A stretch of 23,587 nucleotides of DNA from Nitrospira sp. (GTDB taxonomy: Bacteria; Nitrospirota; Nitrospiria; Nitrospirales; Nitrospiraceae), in contig JAJFBJ010000049.1 of the NCBI GenBank assembly GCA_020697375.1, positions 1-23,587 of the forward strand. The letters run 5' to 3'. Below the pieces are notes generated by a model. That model searched no databases and was not told where the DNA came from. It was given only the letters and a program-made list of their open reading frames with translations. The position numbers were made by a program, and so were the translations under genes. Of the stretch, positions 7,389-14,488 are shown one piece after another. The first letter of the stretch is position 1. Each line of letters opens with the position of its first letter.

Positions 7389-8246
7389 ATGTTCAAGATC
7401 AAGAAGAAGATCGAGAAGCCGAAGCCGCCGGTTCTGTACAACGTGATTGAAGACTATTCGGAGTTCGATGCGCCGGGTAACGTGACGGTCTGCGCCATGA
7501 CCGGGAATGAAGATCTGGCGGCGCATGCGAAGATCCTGTCCGAAAGCTACGAAGTCCCGTTGGAGGAGATGACGCAACTCCTTACGGAAGGCGGCGTCTA
7601 TGTCTATCCGCAAGTGGGCGGTCTGCTGACGCGCGGGCTCTTTGCCTGTCTGTTGGCCCCGAGTGGCGCGGGCCCCAAGAAGACCTGGGTATTGGACTTG
7701 ATGCAGTTCGCCGAGGCGGAGCAATTGGCCCGCGCCCGTTCCGTCTCATTGGCGGAGGCTGCGGCGGAAGTGTTCCATCGGACGCTTCCGGACGAGCTCA
7801 AGAAAAAGCTGGAACAAAAAAATCTCGGTCTCGACTATCGGACATTGGACCGGGCGGTCGCGAAGGGCGGCGACATCAAATACATGGATTTCAGGAAGGA
7901 CTGGTCGCCGCATTTCAAGCGGCTCTGCATCATGCCGGATGGCAGGTTGATCGAAACCGGGGGTCTGGAAGAATTCGCGCAATTGCACCAGATCACGGTG
8001 CCACAGGCGAAGAAGCTCGTCGAGGAAGGCGGAACCTTGGAGGTAGCAGGCGGAGAGGTGCTGGCCTGCCAGATCGTGAACGGCCAGCCGGCTGTCGCCC
8101 GCTTCAGCGCGAAGAACTATACGAAAGCCAGGGAGCTGGCGGCAGACAAAGGACTGCATCTCATGGATGCCTTGAGCGAGGTGGCGTACAACGATCCGGG
8201 GATGATGCGAAGTCTAAAGCGGAAAGACCTGGGAGGCCGTCTGTAG
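7389..8246 (+). CDS. Conserved-looking soluble protein of unknown function
   Basis: A 285-aa protein I do not recognise. It has no signal peptide, membrane helix or cofactor motif. It starts with a very basic tail (MFKIKKKIEKPKPP) followed by VLYNVIEDYSEFDAPGNVTV. Two similar internal segments stand out: DLAAHAKILSESYEVPLEEM with the following TEGGVYVYP, and EFAQLHQITVPQAKKLVEEG with TLEVAGGEV. Each is a helix-helix unit with a glycine turn, suggesting an internal duplication. A similar 'LARARSVSLAEAAAEVF' helix lies between them. Codon use and GC match neighbouring genes, so it is likely real. The ATG at 7389 has only a weak AAGGGT site 12 bp upstream. The leader carries unusual inverted repeats. 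Confidence 0.7.
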   Translation: MFKIKKKIEKPKPPVLYNVIEDYSEFDAPGNVTVCAMTGNEDLAAHAKILSESYEVPLEEMTQLLTEGGVYVYPQVGGLLTRGLFACLLAPSGAGPKKTWVLDLMQFAEAEQLARARSVSLAEAAAEVFHRTLPDELKKKLEQKNLGLDYRTLDRAVAKGGDIKYMDFRKDWSPHFKRLCIMPDGRLIETGGLEEFAQLHQITVPQAKKLVEEGGTLEVAGGEVLACQIVNGQPAVARFSAKNYTKARELAADKGLHLMDALSEVAYNDPGMMRSLKRKDLGGRL

Positions 8247-8630
8247 CCGCCCGGACGATTCATGAATCCCTACTCCGTCGTCCGATCCTCTTGCCCCGCG
8301 AGGCTTTTCTCGTTCGGCCTTCTCGACGTACTGCACGCCTACGGCGGCCTCACATGCGAGAAGCCCCGGCGGGCTTCCGTTTCGAACGTCTCGCGACGGG
8401 ATTCATACATAATCCGGTCTAGCCTGAAAGAGTCCGCAAGCGGCGTTCTCACTTCTCCCAGAGGGGGTTGGGCTGGTCAAAAGGTCGCGTTTTTGAGCAT
8501 CCTGTCTGGAAGGAAGAATGAAAGCCATGAACCGGGGCCTTTACGGGATACGTGAATCGCTGCCTGCGCGAACGCGGATACGATCCGGCAGGGTGGAACT
8601 AGAGTCTGGCGTTCATCCAGCCGACTAGCA
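8247..8630. other. Convergent intergenic region with hairpin and decayed repeat
   Basis: The region lies between converging genes. GAAGCCC (8360-8366) and GGGCTTC (8371-8377) form a 7-bp stem with a CGGC loop followed by CGTTTCG, a possible but weak terminator for the plus-strand gene. A reversed, shortened copy of the palindromic repeat family occupies about 8419-8504. An open frame across 8262-8555 has the composition of non-coding DNA and is not called. Confidence 0.4.
8419..8504 (-). repeat. Palindromic intergenic repeat, shortened reversed copy
   Basis: Read on the minus strand it begins CAGGATGCTCAAAAACGCGACC and ends GAGAACGCCGCTTGCGGACTC followed by TTTCAGG, matching both ends of the repeats at 13431 and 18339 but with about 40 bp of the middle missing. 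Confidence 0.5.
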
Positions 8631-9014
8631 TCAGCCTGTCCGCCACTTTTTTCGAATGGCCACTCCGACCCAGGTACCCGTTACGTTGAAGAGAATATCC
8701 GACGGCGCGGCCCGGCGGTTGTGGGAGTAGAGCTGATAGAACTCGACCGAGGAGGAGAGACAGAGCCCGAGCAACATGACCTGGAGCACCCTCGCTCTGG
8801 TGAGAGTCGGGCTTCGTTGCAGGTAAAGGAGCGCGAAGGGAACATAGAGCAGGATGTTGATCACGATGTCCAGCCAGAATGCCAACGTCATCATTTCCTG
8901 GACAGGCGGAATCCACTTCAGAAACTCCCAGTGGGAATGCGCCACGAAGTGCGTATGGTAGAGGCCGGAGAACACGATCAGGCAGACGTAGGCGATCCAT
9001 AAGAGCAGCCACAT
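8631..9014 (-). CDS. VanZ-like family membrane protein
   Basis: A 127-aa protein with four hydrophobic helices. The motifs LIVFSGLYHTHFVAHSHWEF, DIVINILLYVPFALLYL and SSVEFYQLYSHNRRAAPSDI followed by LFNVTGTWVG are the VanZ-like pattern (conserved N-x-LLYVPF, S-x-x-E-x-x-Q, and D-x-x-x-N-x-x-G). VanZ itself gives low-level teicoplanin resistance by an unclear mechanism; most family members have no known role, so resistance should not be inferred. I start at ATG 9014: the open frame reaches 9236, but that would overlap the response regulator that ends at 9052, and the extra residues look non-coding. It is probably the last gene of a minus-strand unit with the two regulators. Confidence 0.78.
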   Translation of the reverse strand: MWLLLWIAYVCLIVFSGLYHTHFVAHSHWEFLKWIPPVQEMMTLAFWLDIVINILLYVPFALLYLQRSPTLTRARVLQVMLLGLCLSSSVEFYQLYSHNRRAAPSDILFNVTGTWVGVAIRKKWRTG

Positions 9015-9051
9015 GGTTCGATCGGTTGTGCGCGAGTGATTGAGAAGCCCG

Positions 9052-9462
9052 TCAGCTGTGGACGGGCGTTGCGAGCGCTGATTTTTGCAGAACCTGCTGC
9101 AGCGTATCCAGTAGTTTTTGCCTGTCGATCGGTTTCTGCAGAAAGGCGGCCGCTCCTTTGGCGCGAGCTTTGGCTTCCAATCCATAGGTAGTTTGCGCAG
9201 TCGTGACAATGATTGGAATCGGGCTGGTGCGGGCATTGATCCGCAGGCGATCGAGCAGCATGAGGCCGTCGCCTCCCGGGAGGCCGATATCCAGGAGAAT
9301 CACATGGGGTTTCTGGCGCAGGGCGATTCCCGTCGCTTGAATGCTATCCGCGGCGGATAGACAGGATAGGTTGCTACCCTGGAGATAGGTCTTGATCAGG
9401 ACCTGAAAGTCCGGACTGTCATCGATGACGAGGAGAGTAGTGCGGCCCGCTGGACCAAGCAT
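9052..9462 (-). CDS. Single-domain response regulator (CheY-like receiver)
   Basis: A 136-aa receiver domain with no output domain. Acidic residues Asp14 and Asp15 (LLVIDDSPDF), phosphoacceptor Asp58 (VILLDIGLPGGDG), switch Thr87/Thr88 (IIVTTAQTTYG) and Lys110 (FLQKPID) are all in place, so phosphorylation is expected. Output must be through protein contact or by acting as a phosphate relay. The ATG at 9462 has an AGGA site upstream. It lies 38 bp upstream of the VanZ-like gene and 152 bp downstream of another receiver gene on the same strand. The cognate kinase may be the PAS kinase encoded divergently at 10225 (inference). Confidence 0.88.
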   Translation of the reverse strand: MLGPAGRTTLLVIDDSPDFQVLIKTYLQGSNLSCLSAADSIQATGIALRQKPHVILLDIGLPGGDGLMLLDRLRINARTSPIPIIVTTAQTTYGLEAKARAKGAAAFLQKPIDRQKLLDTLQQVLQKSALATPVHS

Positions 9463-9614
9463 GGCGGATATCCTGGTTTAAGGTTGTGTGCATTGCTTGA
9501 TCGGCGGATTCCGGCAATTTCTGAACTGAAACAGCCAGGAGAGGTTTGGAGATGAAGAAGCAGGCGATAGGCTGGTCGCGATCCAGTGCCGGAAGGGAAA
9601 AGAAGACGGGACCG

Positions 9615-9980
9615 TTATGAGTGCGCGAGTTCCTCCTCGACCGCCTTCAGCATTTCCTTCAGATCGAAGGGCTTTTCAAAGGCCTTGTGGGCGCCGAAGA
9701 GCTTGGCGATATCCAAAAAGTTTCGATCGCCTTGCGCGCCGGTCATGGCGATGACCCTGGTGTCGATGTATTCGCGGGTCAGCTTCAAGGTCGCTTCCAG
9801 TCCATCGACTTCGGGCATGAGCAGATCCATGATGACCAGGTCCGCCTTGTCCTTTTGATACAGTCTCAGCGCTTCGCGCCCATCTTGAGCCTCGACGACC
9901 TTGTGGCCGGCCTTTTCCAGGACCTCGCGCAAGAGGCTGCGGATGGATGCTTCGTCATCGATCACCATGATGGTTGCCAT
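9615..9980 (-). CDS. Single-domain response regulator (CheY-like receiver)
   Basis: A 121-aa receiver. MATIMVIDDEASIRSLLREV carries the acidic pair, Asp52 in DLVIMDLLMPEVDG is the phosphoacceptor, Thr80 (VIAMTGAQ) and Lys103 (AFEKPFD) complete the active site. No output domain follows. The start at 9980 is fixed by a good ribosome site (GAGGAGCATTT); the frame is open to 10181 but those residues are not receiver-like. It is divergent from the histidine kinase at 10225 with 244 bp between starts, a common arrangement for functionally linked signalling genes. The 152-bp gap to the next minus-strand receiver contains nothing recognised. Confidence 0.88.
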   Translation of the reverse strand: MATIMVIDDEASIRSLLREVLEKAGHKVVEAQDGREALRLYQKDKADLVIMDLLMPEVDGLEATLKLTREYIDTRVIAMTGAQGDRNFLDIAKLFGAHKAFEKPFDLKEMLKAVEEELAHS

Positions 9981-10224
9981 AAATGCTCCTCGGAAAGTTG
10001 CGCCGGGTTCTATCGTCGATTGATGGATCCGGGCCGGTCGGGCTTGCCTGCAAGATTCGACCGGTAGAGGAAGCTTACCGCCGAGGGGGAAGTCTGTCCA
10101 GGAAACTGCCAAAACATGGGCCGCCGAGCTGGAACCATTCCACGGGGAAGGGTATCCTACCTCTTCACCATGAAGCAGCATGATCCATAGTCCGCTGCAT
10201 CACAGTGAACCGGACGGAGAATCC

Positions 10225-12381
10225 ATGAAGGTCGCCACGCAACTCAATACATTCCTGCGCTATGGCTTCGCGGCCGGGTCGGCGATCCTGGCGCTGCTGC
10301 TCACGATAGGTCTGCCTTCGTTATTCGAGCAGGCCCCGCCCCTGATTTTTCTGGTCGCCGTCGTCATCAGCGCCCTGTATGGCGGGTGGGGTCCAGGGCT
10401 GCTCAGCCTTTGTCTCTCGGTGACGGCGCTGGGCTATTCGTTCATGTTTGCTACCGGTGAGGCCGCCGGGATCCCAGTGAAACAGTTTGCCGGCTTGAGC
10501 CTCTTCGTGATGTCCGCATTGTTGTTGGCCGCCTTCAGCCTGGCCCATCGACGTAGCGAAGCGGCGCTTCGGGAGAAACAGGATCAGCTCACACAATCGC
10601 AGGCGCTGGCGCATCTGGGCAGTTATACGCTGTCTATTCCTGATGCACACAACCTGCATTGGTCGGATGAAACGTTTCGAATCGTCGGCCTCGATCCTGC
10701 CGGTAGAGAACTCCACCCCGGAAAGACGATCGAACGTCTGGTCCATCCCGCGGATCAATCGCATGTCGCGGAGGTGCTGCGGCAATGCGTGCGGCACGCC
10801 GAACCCTTCGATCTCGAATACCGGGTCCAGCAGTCAGACGGAGACACCCGCTGGGTGCAGAGCATCGTCTCACCGGTTACGAATGGAAATGGAACGGTGA
10901 TCAAGCTCATCGGTACCCTGGGCGACATCACGGCGAGGAAGCGAACCGAAGAGGCGCTGCAGCAAAGCGAGGCCCGGCTTCGTAGCACGCTGGACAACCT
11001 CCTGGAGGGTTATCAGATCATCGGCTTCGATTGGACGTATCTGTATATGAATGAGGCCGCGGGGCGCCATGGACGCCGGACGATGAATGAATTTCTGGGA
11101 CGGAGCATGATGGAGATGTATCCGGCGACCGAGAATCAAGAGTTGTTCGCCCGCCTTCGTCGATGCATGGACGAGCGAGCTCCCGCCATGCTGGAACATG
11201 AACTCTGCTTCCACGATGGTGCAAGACGGTTGTTCGTGCTCAGCATCCAGCCGGTGCCCGAAGGCCTCTTCATCCTGTCCCACGACATCACCGATCGCAA
11301 GCGCGCCAAGGAGGCCTTGAGGGAGAGCGAAGCCTGTTATCGGGCGATTGTGGAAGGCCAGACCGAATTGATCTGCCGGTTCCGTCCTGATACGGTTCTG
11401 ACGTTCGTGAATCAAGCCTATTGCCGGTATTTTGAGAAGCGGCCGGAAGAAGTGGTCGGCCGAAGCGTTCTGTCGCTGCTGCCGATGAGTCAACGTGAAC
11501 ATATGAGGTCTCACATCGCTTCATTGCAAAGCCATCCTCGCGTGGCGGGCTGCGAGCATGAGGTGATAGCCGGAGGCGGAGAGCGGCGATGGTTGGAATG
11601 GACGGACCGCGCGATAACCGACGATGAGGGCTGCGTGACCGAGATCCAATCCATCGGTCGTGACATCACCGAACGGAAGCAGGCGGAGATTACGTTGCGC
11701 CGGTTGTCCGGCCGGCTGCTGCAGCTACAAGATGAAGAGCGGCGGCGGATCGCCCGGGAGTTGCACGACAGCACGGCCCAGAGTCTGGCAGCCCTGTCCA
11801 TGAATCTCACGGTGGTCGAGACGAACGCCGGCACATTGAGCGAGGAGGCGAGAAAGGCGCTCGGCGAGAGCCTGGCCCTTGCCAAACATTCGACTCGTGA
11901 ATTGCGCACGCTTTCCTACCTGCTGCATCCGCCGTTATTGGATGAATCGGGGCTGATCTCCGCGCTGCGCTGGTATGTGGACGGCTTTTCCAAACGGAGC
12001 GGGATTCAAGTCGATCTCGATGTGCCGCCGCAAGCATGCCGCTTTCCCACCGAGCTGGAAACGGCGCTGTTCCGCATCATGCAGGAATGTTTGACGAACA
12101 CCCTGAAACATTCAGGCAGTGCGACCGCGACTATTCGCGTCGCGCTGGAGGAGTCGCGGGTAATCATGGAAATCGGGGACCAAGGCAAGGGCATGCCGGC
12201 CTCGGTCAAGGGACATGATGGAGACCGGGTGTCCGGTCTCGGTGTCGGGTTGATGGGTATGCGGGAACGGGTAAGGCAGCTCCATGGCGAGCTGGGCATT
12301 GAGTCCGGTGATTGGGGGACCGCTGTCACCGTCACGCTGCCGCTCGATGGAGGGGAACGATGGGCGCGCTTCGCATCCTAG
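10225..12381 (+). CDS. Membrane PAS-domain sensor histidine kinase (HisKA_3 type)
   Basis: A 718-aa kinase. About 100 N-terminal residues form several membrane helices (GSAILALLLTIGLPSLF, LIFLVAVVISALYGGWGPG, FVMSALLLAAFSLAHRR), similar to DUF4118 sensor regions. Three PAS/PAC units follow, ending respectively at GDITARKRTEEAL, HDITDRKRAKEAL and GRDITERKQAEITL. The dimerisation domain is HisKA_3 with the phosphorylated His514 in RRRIARELHDSTAQSLAAL. The HATPase domain has LFRIMQECLTNTLKHSG (N box) and GDQGKGMP plus GLGVGLMGMRERV (G boxes). This type typically pairs with NarL-like regulators, and the next gene, overlapping by 22 bp, is one. ATG 10225 is preferred for its GGAGAATCC site; an in-frame ATG at 10180 lacks one. 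The signal sensed is unknown. Confidence 0.9.
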   Translation: MKVATQLNTFLRYGFAAGSAILALLLTIGLPSLFEQAPPLIFLVAVVISALYGGWGPGLLSLCLSVTALGYSFMFATGEAAGIPVKQFAGLSLFVMSALLLAAFSLAHRRSEAALREKQDQLTQSQALAHLGSYTLSIPDAHNLHWSDETFRIVGLDPAGRELHPGKTIERLVHPADQSHVAEVLRQCVRHAEPFDLEYRVQQSDGDTRWVQSIVSPVTNGNGTVIKLIGTLGDITARKRTEEALQQSEARLRSTLDNLLEGYQIIGFDWTYLYMNEAAGRHGRRTMNEFLGRSMMEMYPATENQELFARLRRCMDERAPAMLEHELCFHDGARRLFVLSIQPVPEGLFILSHDITDRKRAKEALRESEACYRAIVEGQTELICRFRPDTVLTFVNQAYCRYFEKRPEEVVGRSVLSLLPMSQREHMRSHIASLQSHPRVAGCEHEVIAGGGERRWLEWTDRAITDDEGCVTEIQSIGRDITERKQAEITLRRLSGRLLQLQDEERRRIARELHDSTAQSLAALSMNLTVVETNAGTLSEEARKALGESLALAKHSTRELRTLSYLLHPPLLDESGLISALRWYVDGFSKRSGIQVDLDVPPQACRFPTELETALFRIMQECLTNTLKHSGSATATIRVALEESRVIMEIGDQGKGMPASVKGHDGDRVSGLGVGLMGMRERVRQLHGELGIESGDWGTAVTVTLPLDGGERWARFAS

Positions 12382-13016
12382 TCGCCGACGATCATGATGT
12401 GGTCCGCCAGGGAGTGCGGGCGTTGCTGCATCAGCAACCGGGATGGAATGTGGCATGGGAAGCGGCAACCGGCCGGGAAGCGGTCGCCCTGGCGAAACGT
12501 GAACGGCCGGACGTCAACATTCTGGATCTGGCGATGCCGGAGATGAACGGGTTGGAGGCAGCGCGTCAAATCCTCCGCGAGCAACCGGATGCTCAGGTTC
12601 TGATCCTCACCATGCATGAATCCGAACAGCTGGTGCGGGAGGTGCTCGATTCGGGGGCGAGAGGCTATGTCTTGAAGTCGGATGCCGGAAAGGATCTCGT
12701 GTCAGCCGTGGAGGCCCTCCGCCGGCAGCAGGTATTCTTCACGAGCAGGATCGCCTCGATCGTCCTGGGTGATTATCTCAAAAGCAGTCGCGAGCTTCGC
12801 AAAGGGGAGTCTGCAAGCCATGCGCTTTCTCCGCGCGAGCGAGAAATCGTTCAACTGTTGGCGGAAGGCAAGAGCAACAAGGACGTGGCCGACATCCTCA
12901 ACATCAGCGTCAAGACCGCTGAAACCCACCGCCACCACATCATGCAGAAGCTCGAACTGAAATCCATCGTGGATCTCGTGCATTACGCCATCCGAAATCA
13001 TTTCGTCCAGGTCTGA
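12360..13016 (+). CDS. NarL/FixJ (LuxR-type) response regulator
   Basis: A 218-aa two-domain regulator. The receiver has Asp10-Asp11 (LVADDHDVVRQ), phosphoacceptor Asp56 (VNILDLAMPEMNG), Thr84 (LILTMHES) and Lys106 (GYVLKSDAG). A LuxR-type helix-turn-helix fills the C-terminus: LSPREREIVQLLAEGKSNKD, then IANILNIS-like ADILNISVKTAETHRHHIM. The start at 12360 follows a GGAGGGG site and overlaps the kinase stop by 22 bp, so translation is coupled and the pair is surely one two-component system. Regulators of this class (for example AgmR/ExaE in pseudomonads) control PQQ-dependent alcohol oxidation; the PQQ operon starts 221 bp downstream here, making it a plausible target (inference). Confidence 0.9.
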   Translation: MGALRILVADDHDVVRQGVRALLHQQPGWNVAWEAATGREAVALAKRERPDVNILDLAMPEMNGLEAARQILREQPDAQVLILTMHESEQLVREVLDSGARGYVLKSDAGKDLVSAVEALRRQQVFFTSRIASIVLGDYLKSSRELRKGESASHALSPREREIVQLLAEGKSNKDVADILNISVKTAETHRHHIMQKLELKSIVDLVHYAIRNHFVQV

Positions 13017-13058
13017 ACGCTCATCTCCGCACGCCCCTACAGCGATTTCCTCTCTACA

Positions 13059-13082
13059 AATACAAGATCTCCTGTATCGCCT
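13059..13082 (+). promoter_or_regulatory. 23-bp palindromic motif, copy 1 (upstream of pqqA)
   Basis: ATACAAGATCTCCTGTAT (13060-13077) followed by CGCC. It contains two 7-base half-sites, TACAAGA and TCCTGTA (reverse complement TACAGGA), separated by 2 bases, the 7-2-7 layout known for NarL-type dimers. A near-identical copy lies at 18544-18566. It could be an operator or part of a dispersed repeat. Confidence 0.45.
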
Positions 13083-13106
13083 TCCAGGCGGGCCGCGCCT
13101 ACGCTT

Positions 13107-13221
13107 GGCATCATCAAAGCGCGACCGACTTTTCGAGCCTAGCAAGCTCTTTTCCCATGGCGGTACGTTGAGCCTCAGAGCGATGCGAGAACGCCGCTGG
13201 CGGACTTTTTCAACATGCTCA
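13107..13221 (+). repeat. Palindromic intergenic repeat, left half degenerate
   Basis: The right half is clear: CGGTACGTTGAGCCTC, GCGATGCGAGAACGCC and GCTGGCGGACTTTTTCAACA followed by TGCTC, nearly identical to the copy at 18339-18460. The left half is reduced to traces such as AGCGCGACCG (13118-13127). It ends 3 bp before the pqqA ribosome site GAGGAG (13224-13229), so it lies in the pqqA leader. Confidence 0.65.
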
Positions 13222-13237
13222 CCGAGGAGTAATCACC

Positions 13238-13426
13238 ATGACTTGGGAAACCCCTGCATTTGTGAAGCTGAAAATGGATGCCGAGATAGGCTCCTATCAG
13301 GATGACTTCGAACAGGTGCCTGATGTCACCCAGCACAGGGAGCCTGTCGCGGCGCAGGGCATCGAATGCGACGCCTTGCAGGCTGTGGACAAATTGTTTC
13401 ATGGCCATGCGAATTCGACGCGTTAA
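13238..13426 (+). CDS. pqqA: PQQ precursor peptide PqqA, with long C-terminal extension
   Basis: PqqA is the ribosomal peptide whose Glu and Tyr are cross-linked and excised to make pyrroloquinoline quinone. Here MTWETPAFVKLKMDAEIGSY gives Glu16 and Tyr20 in the required E-x3-Y spacing and at the residue numbers used in Methylorubrum. A GAGGAG ribosome site lies 8 bp before the ATG. Known PqqA peptides are about 22-40 residues; this one continues to 62 residues with EQVPDVTQHREPVAAQG and a His/Asn-rich end (KLFHGHANSTR), a tail I do not recognise. The stop (13424-13426) is 4 bp before a palindromic repeat that separates pqqA from pqqB. The core identity is firm from motif and operon context; the tail may be non-functional. 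Confidence 0.85.
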   Translation: MTWETPAFVKLKMDAEIGSYQDDFEQVPDVTQHREPVAAQGIECDALQAVDKLFHGHANSTR

Positions 13427-13430
13427 CCCC

Positions 13431-13555
13431 GCAGGCTGCTCAAAAAGGCCGTCCAGCAAGGCCGCAATGAACGAAGAGGCGACGCGTGCTATGGCAGTAC
13501 GTGGAGCCTCCAAGAGAAGTGAGAACGAAGCTGGCGGGCTTTTTCAGCAGCCTGC
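13431..13555 (+). repeat. Palindromic intergenic repeat, complete copy between pqqA and pqqB
   Basis: This ~125-bp element has inverted ends: GCAGGCTGCTCAAAAAGGCC plus GTCCAGC on the left and GCTGGCGGGC plus TTTTTCAGCAGCCTGC on the right. It contains GCAGTACGTGGAGCCTCC in the middle. Related copies are at 13107-13221, 18339-18460 and (reversed) 8419-8504. It ends 9 bp before the pqqB ATG, so its last bases adjoin the pqqB ribosome site (AGGAAG). In mRNA it would fold into a long hairpin. Confidence 0.8.
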
Positions 13556-13564
13556 TAGGAAGCC

Positions 13565-14488
13565 ATGAAGATTCGCGTCCTAGGATCGGCCGCCGGTGGA
13601 GGGTTCCCGCAATGGAACTGCGCCTGTTTCAATTGCCGGGGGTTGCGGGAGGGCACGGTCCCAGCCTTTGCTCGCACACAGGAGTCGGTCTGCCTAACCG
13701 CCGGGGACGGCGATTGGGTTCTCATCAACGCCTCTCCGGACATTCGTGGGCAGATTGAAAGCTTCAAGGGACTCCATCCCCGAAGATCGCGGGACACGCC
13801 GATTCAGGCGATCGTTCTGACCAACGGAGATCTGGACCACTGCCTGGGACTACTGTCGCTCCGCGAGAACCAGCCGATCGTGATCTATGCCACCGAAGAG
13901 GTGCGTGAGACCTTGATGGAACGCAATATCATGTTCCGGACCCTTCGGCGATTTGCCCACCAGGTCGCCTGGCGGAGCCTCAAGCTCGCGGTGGAAGAAT
14001 CCATCGTGGGTCCGGACGGACGCCCGTCTGGATTGACGGTGACGGCCACGGCTGTTCCGGGAAAACCGCCGGTCCATTTGGAACGGCTCATCTCTGCGGA
14101 TGATCCCACTCTCAATGTCGGGCTCAGAATCAGACAATCCGCCGCGGGACCGGTGCTGGCCTATCTGCCCGCGGTCGGCAGGATCACCGCAGCGGTCCGT
14201 GAGGCGATGGACGGCGCCGACTGCGTATTCTTCGACGGTACCTTCTGGTCGAGCGATGAGCTGGCGGCGCAAGGCCTGCCGGGAAAAACAGCGCAGGAGA
14301 TGGCGCATTGGCCTGTCGGAGCACCGGACGGCAGCCTTTCGGTTCTCTCCCCTCTGTCAGCCTCCCGGCGCATATTCATCCACATCAACAATACCAATCC
14401 AATGTTGAGGGAGGATTCCCCTGAACGGAAAGACGTCGAGGCGGCAGGATGGGACGTGGCCTGGGATGGAATGGAGATCACGTTATGA
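13565..14488 (+). CDS. pqqB: PQQ biosynthesis protein PqqB (metallo-hydrolase fold)
   Basis: A 307-aa cytoplasmic protein of the usual length. It belongs to the metallo-beta-lactamase superfamily and is reported to act as a hydroxylase on the Glu-Tyr-derived intermediate before PqqC. The N-terminus MKIRVLGSAAGGGFPQWNC is diagnostic, with the zinc-binding CACFNC segment next. The superfamily metal motif appears as TNGDLDHCLGLLSLRE, the PqqB variant of HxHxDH. Later signatures include FFDGTFWSSDE and FIHINNTNPMLREDSPER. The start has an AGGAAG ribosome site that overlaps the boundary of the upstream repeat. Its stop overlaps the pqqC start by four bases (ATGA), so translation is coupled. Confidence 0.96.
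   Translation: MKIRVLGSAAGGGFPQWNCACFNCRGLREGTVPAFARTQESVCLTAGDGDWVLINASPDIRGQIESFKGLHPRRSRDTPIQAIVLTNGDLDHCLGLLSLRENQPIVIYATEEVRETLMERNIMFRTLRRFAHQVAWRSLKLAVEESIVGPDGRPSGLTVTATAVPGKPPVHLERLISADDPTLNVGLRIRQSAAGPVLAYLPAVGRITAAVREAMDGADCVFFDGTFWSSDELAAQGLPGKTAQEMAHWPVGAPDGSLSVLSPLSASRRIFIHINNTNPMLREDSPERKDVEAAGWDVAWDGMEITL

Noticed and set aside
8360..8383. Rho-independent terminator after the 285-aa gene
   Set aside because: There is a 7-bp GC stem, but it lies about 115 bp downstream of the stop and is followed only by CGTTTCG; recorded as a hairpin, not as a terminator.
8262..8555. Plus-strand open frame of 97 codons
   Set aside because: It crosses a decayed copy of the palindromic repeat and a hairpin, has no recognisable domain and no ribosome site, and looks non-coding.
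8631..9014. VanZ-like gene as a glycopeptide resistance determinant
   Set aside because: No vanH/A/X or van regulatory genes are nearby, and most VanZ-like proteins have no shown link to resistance.
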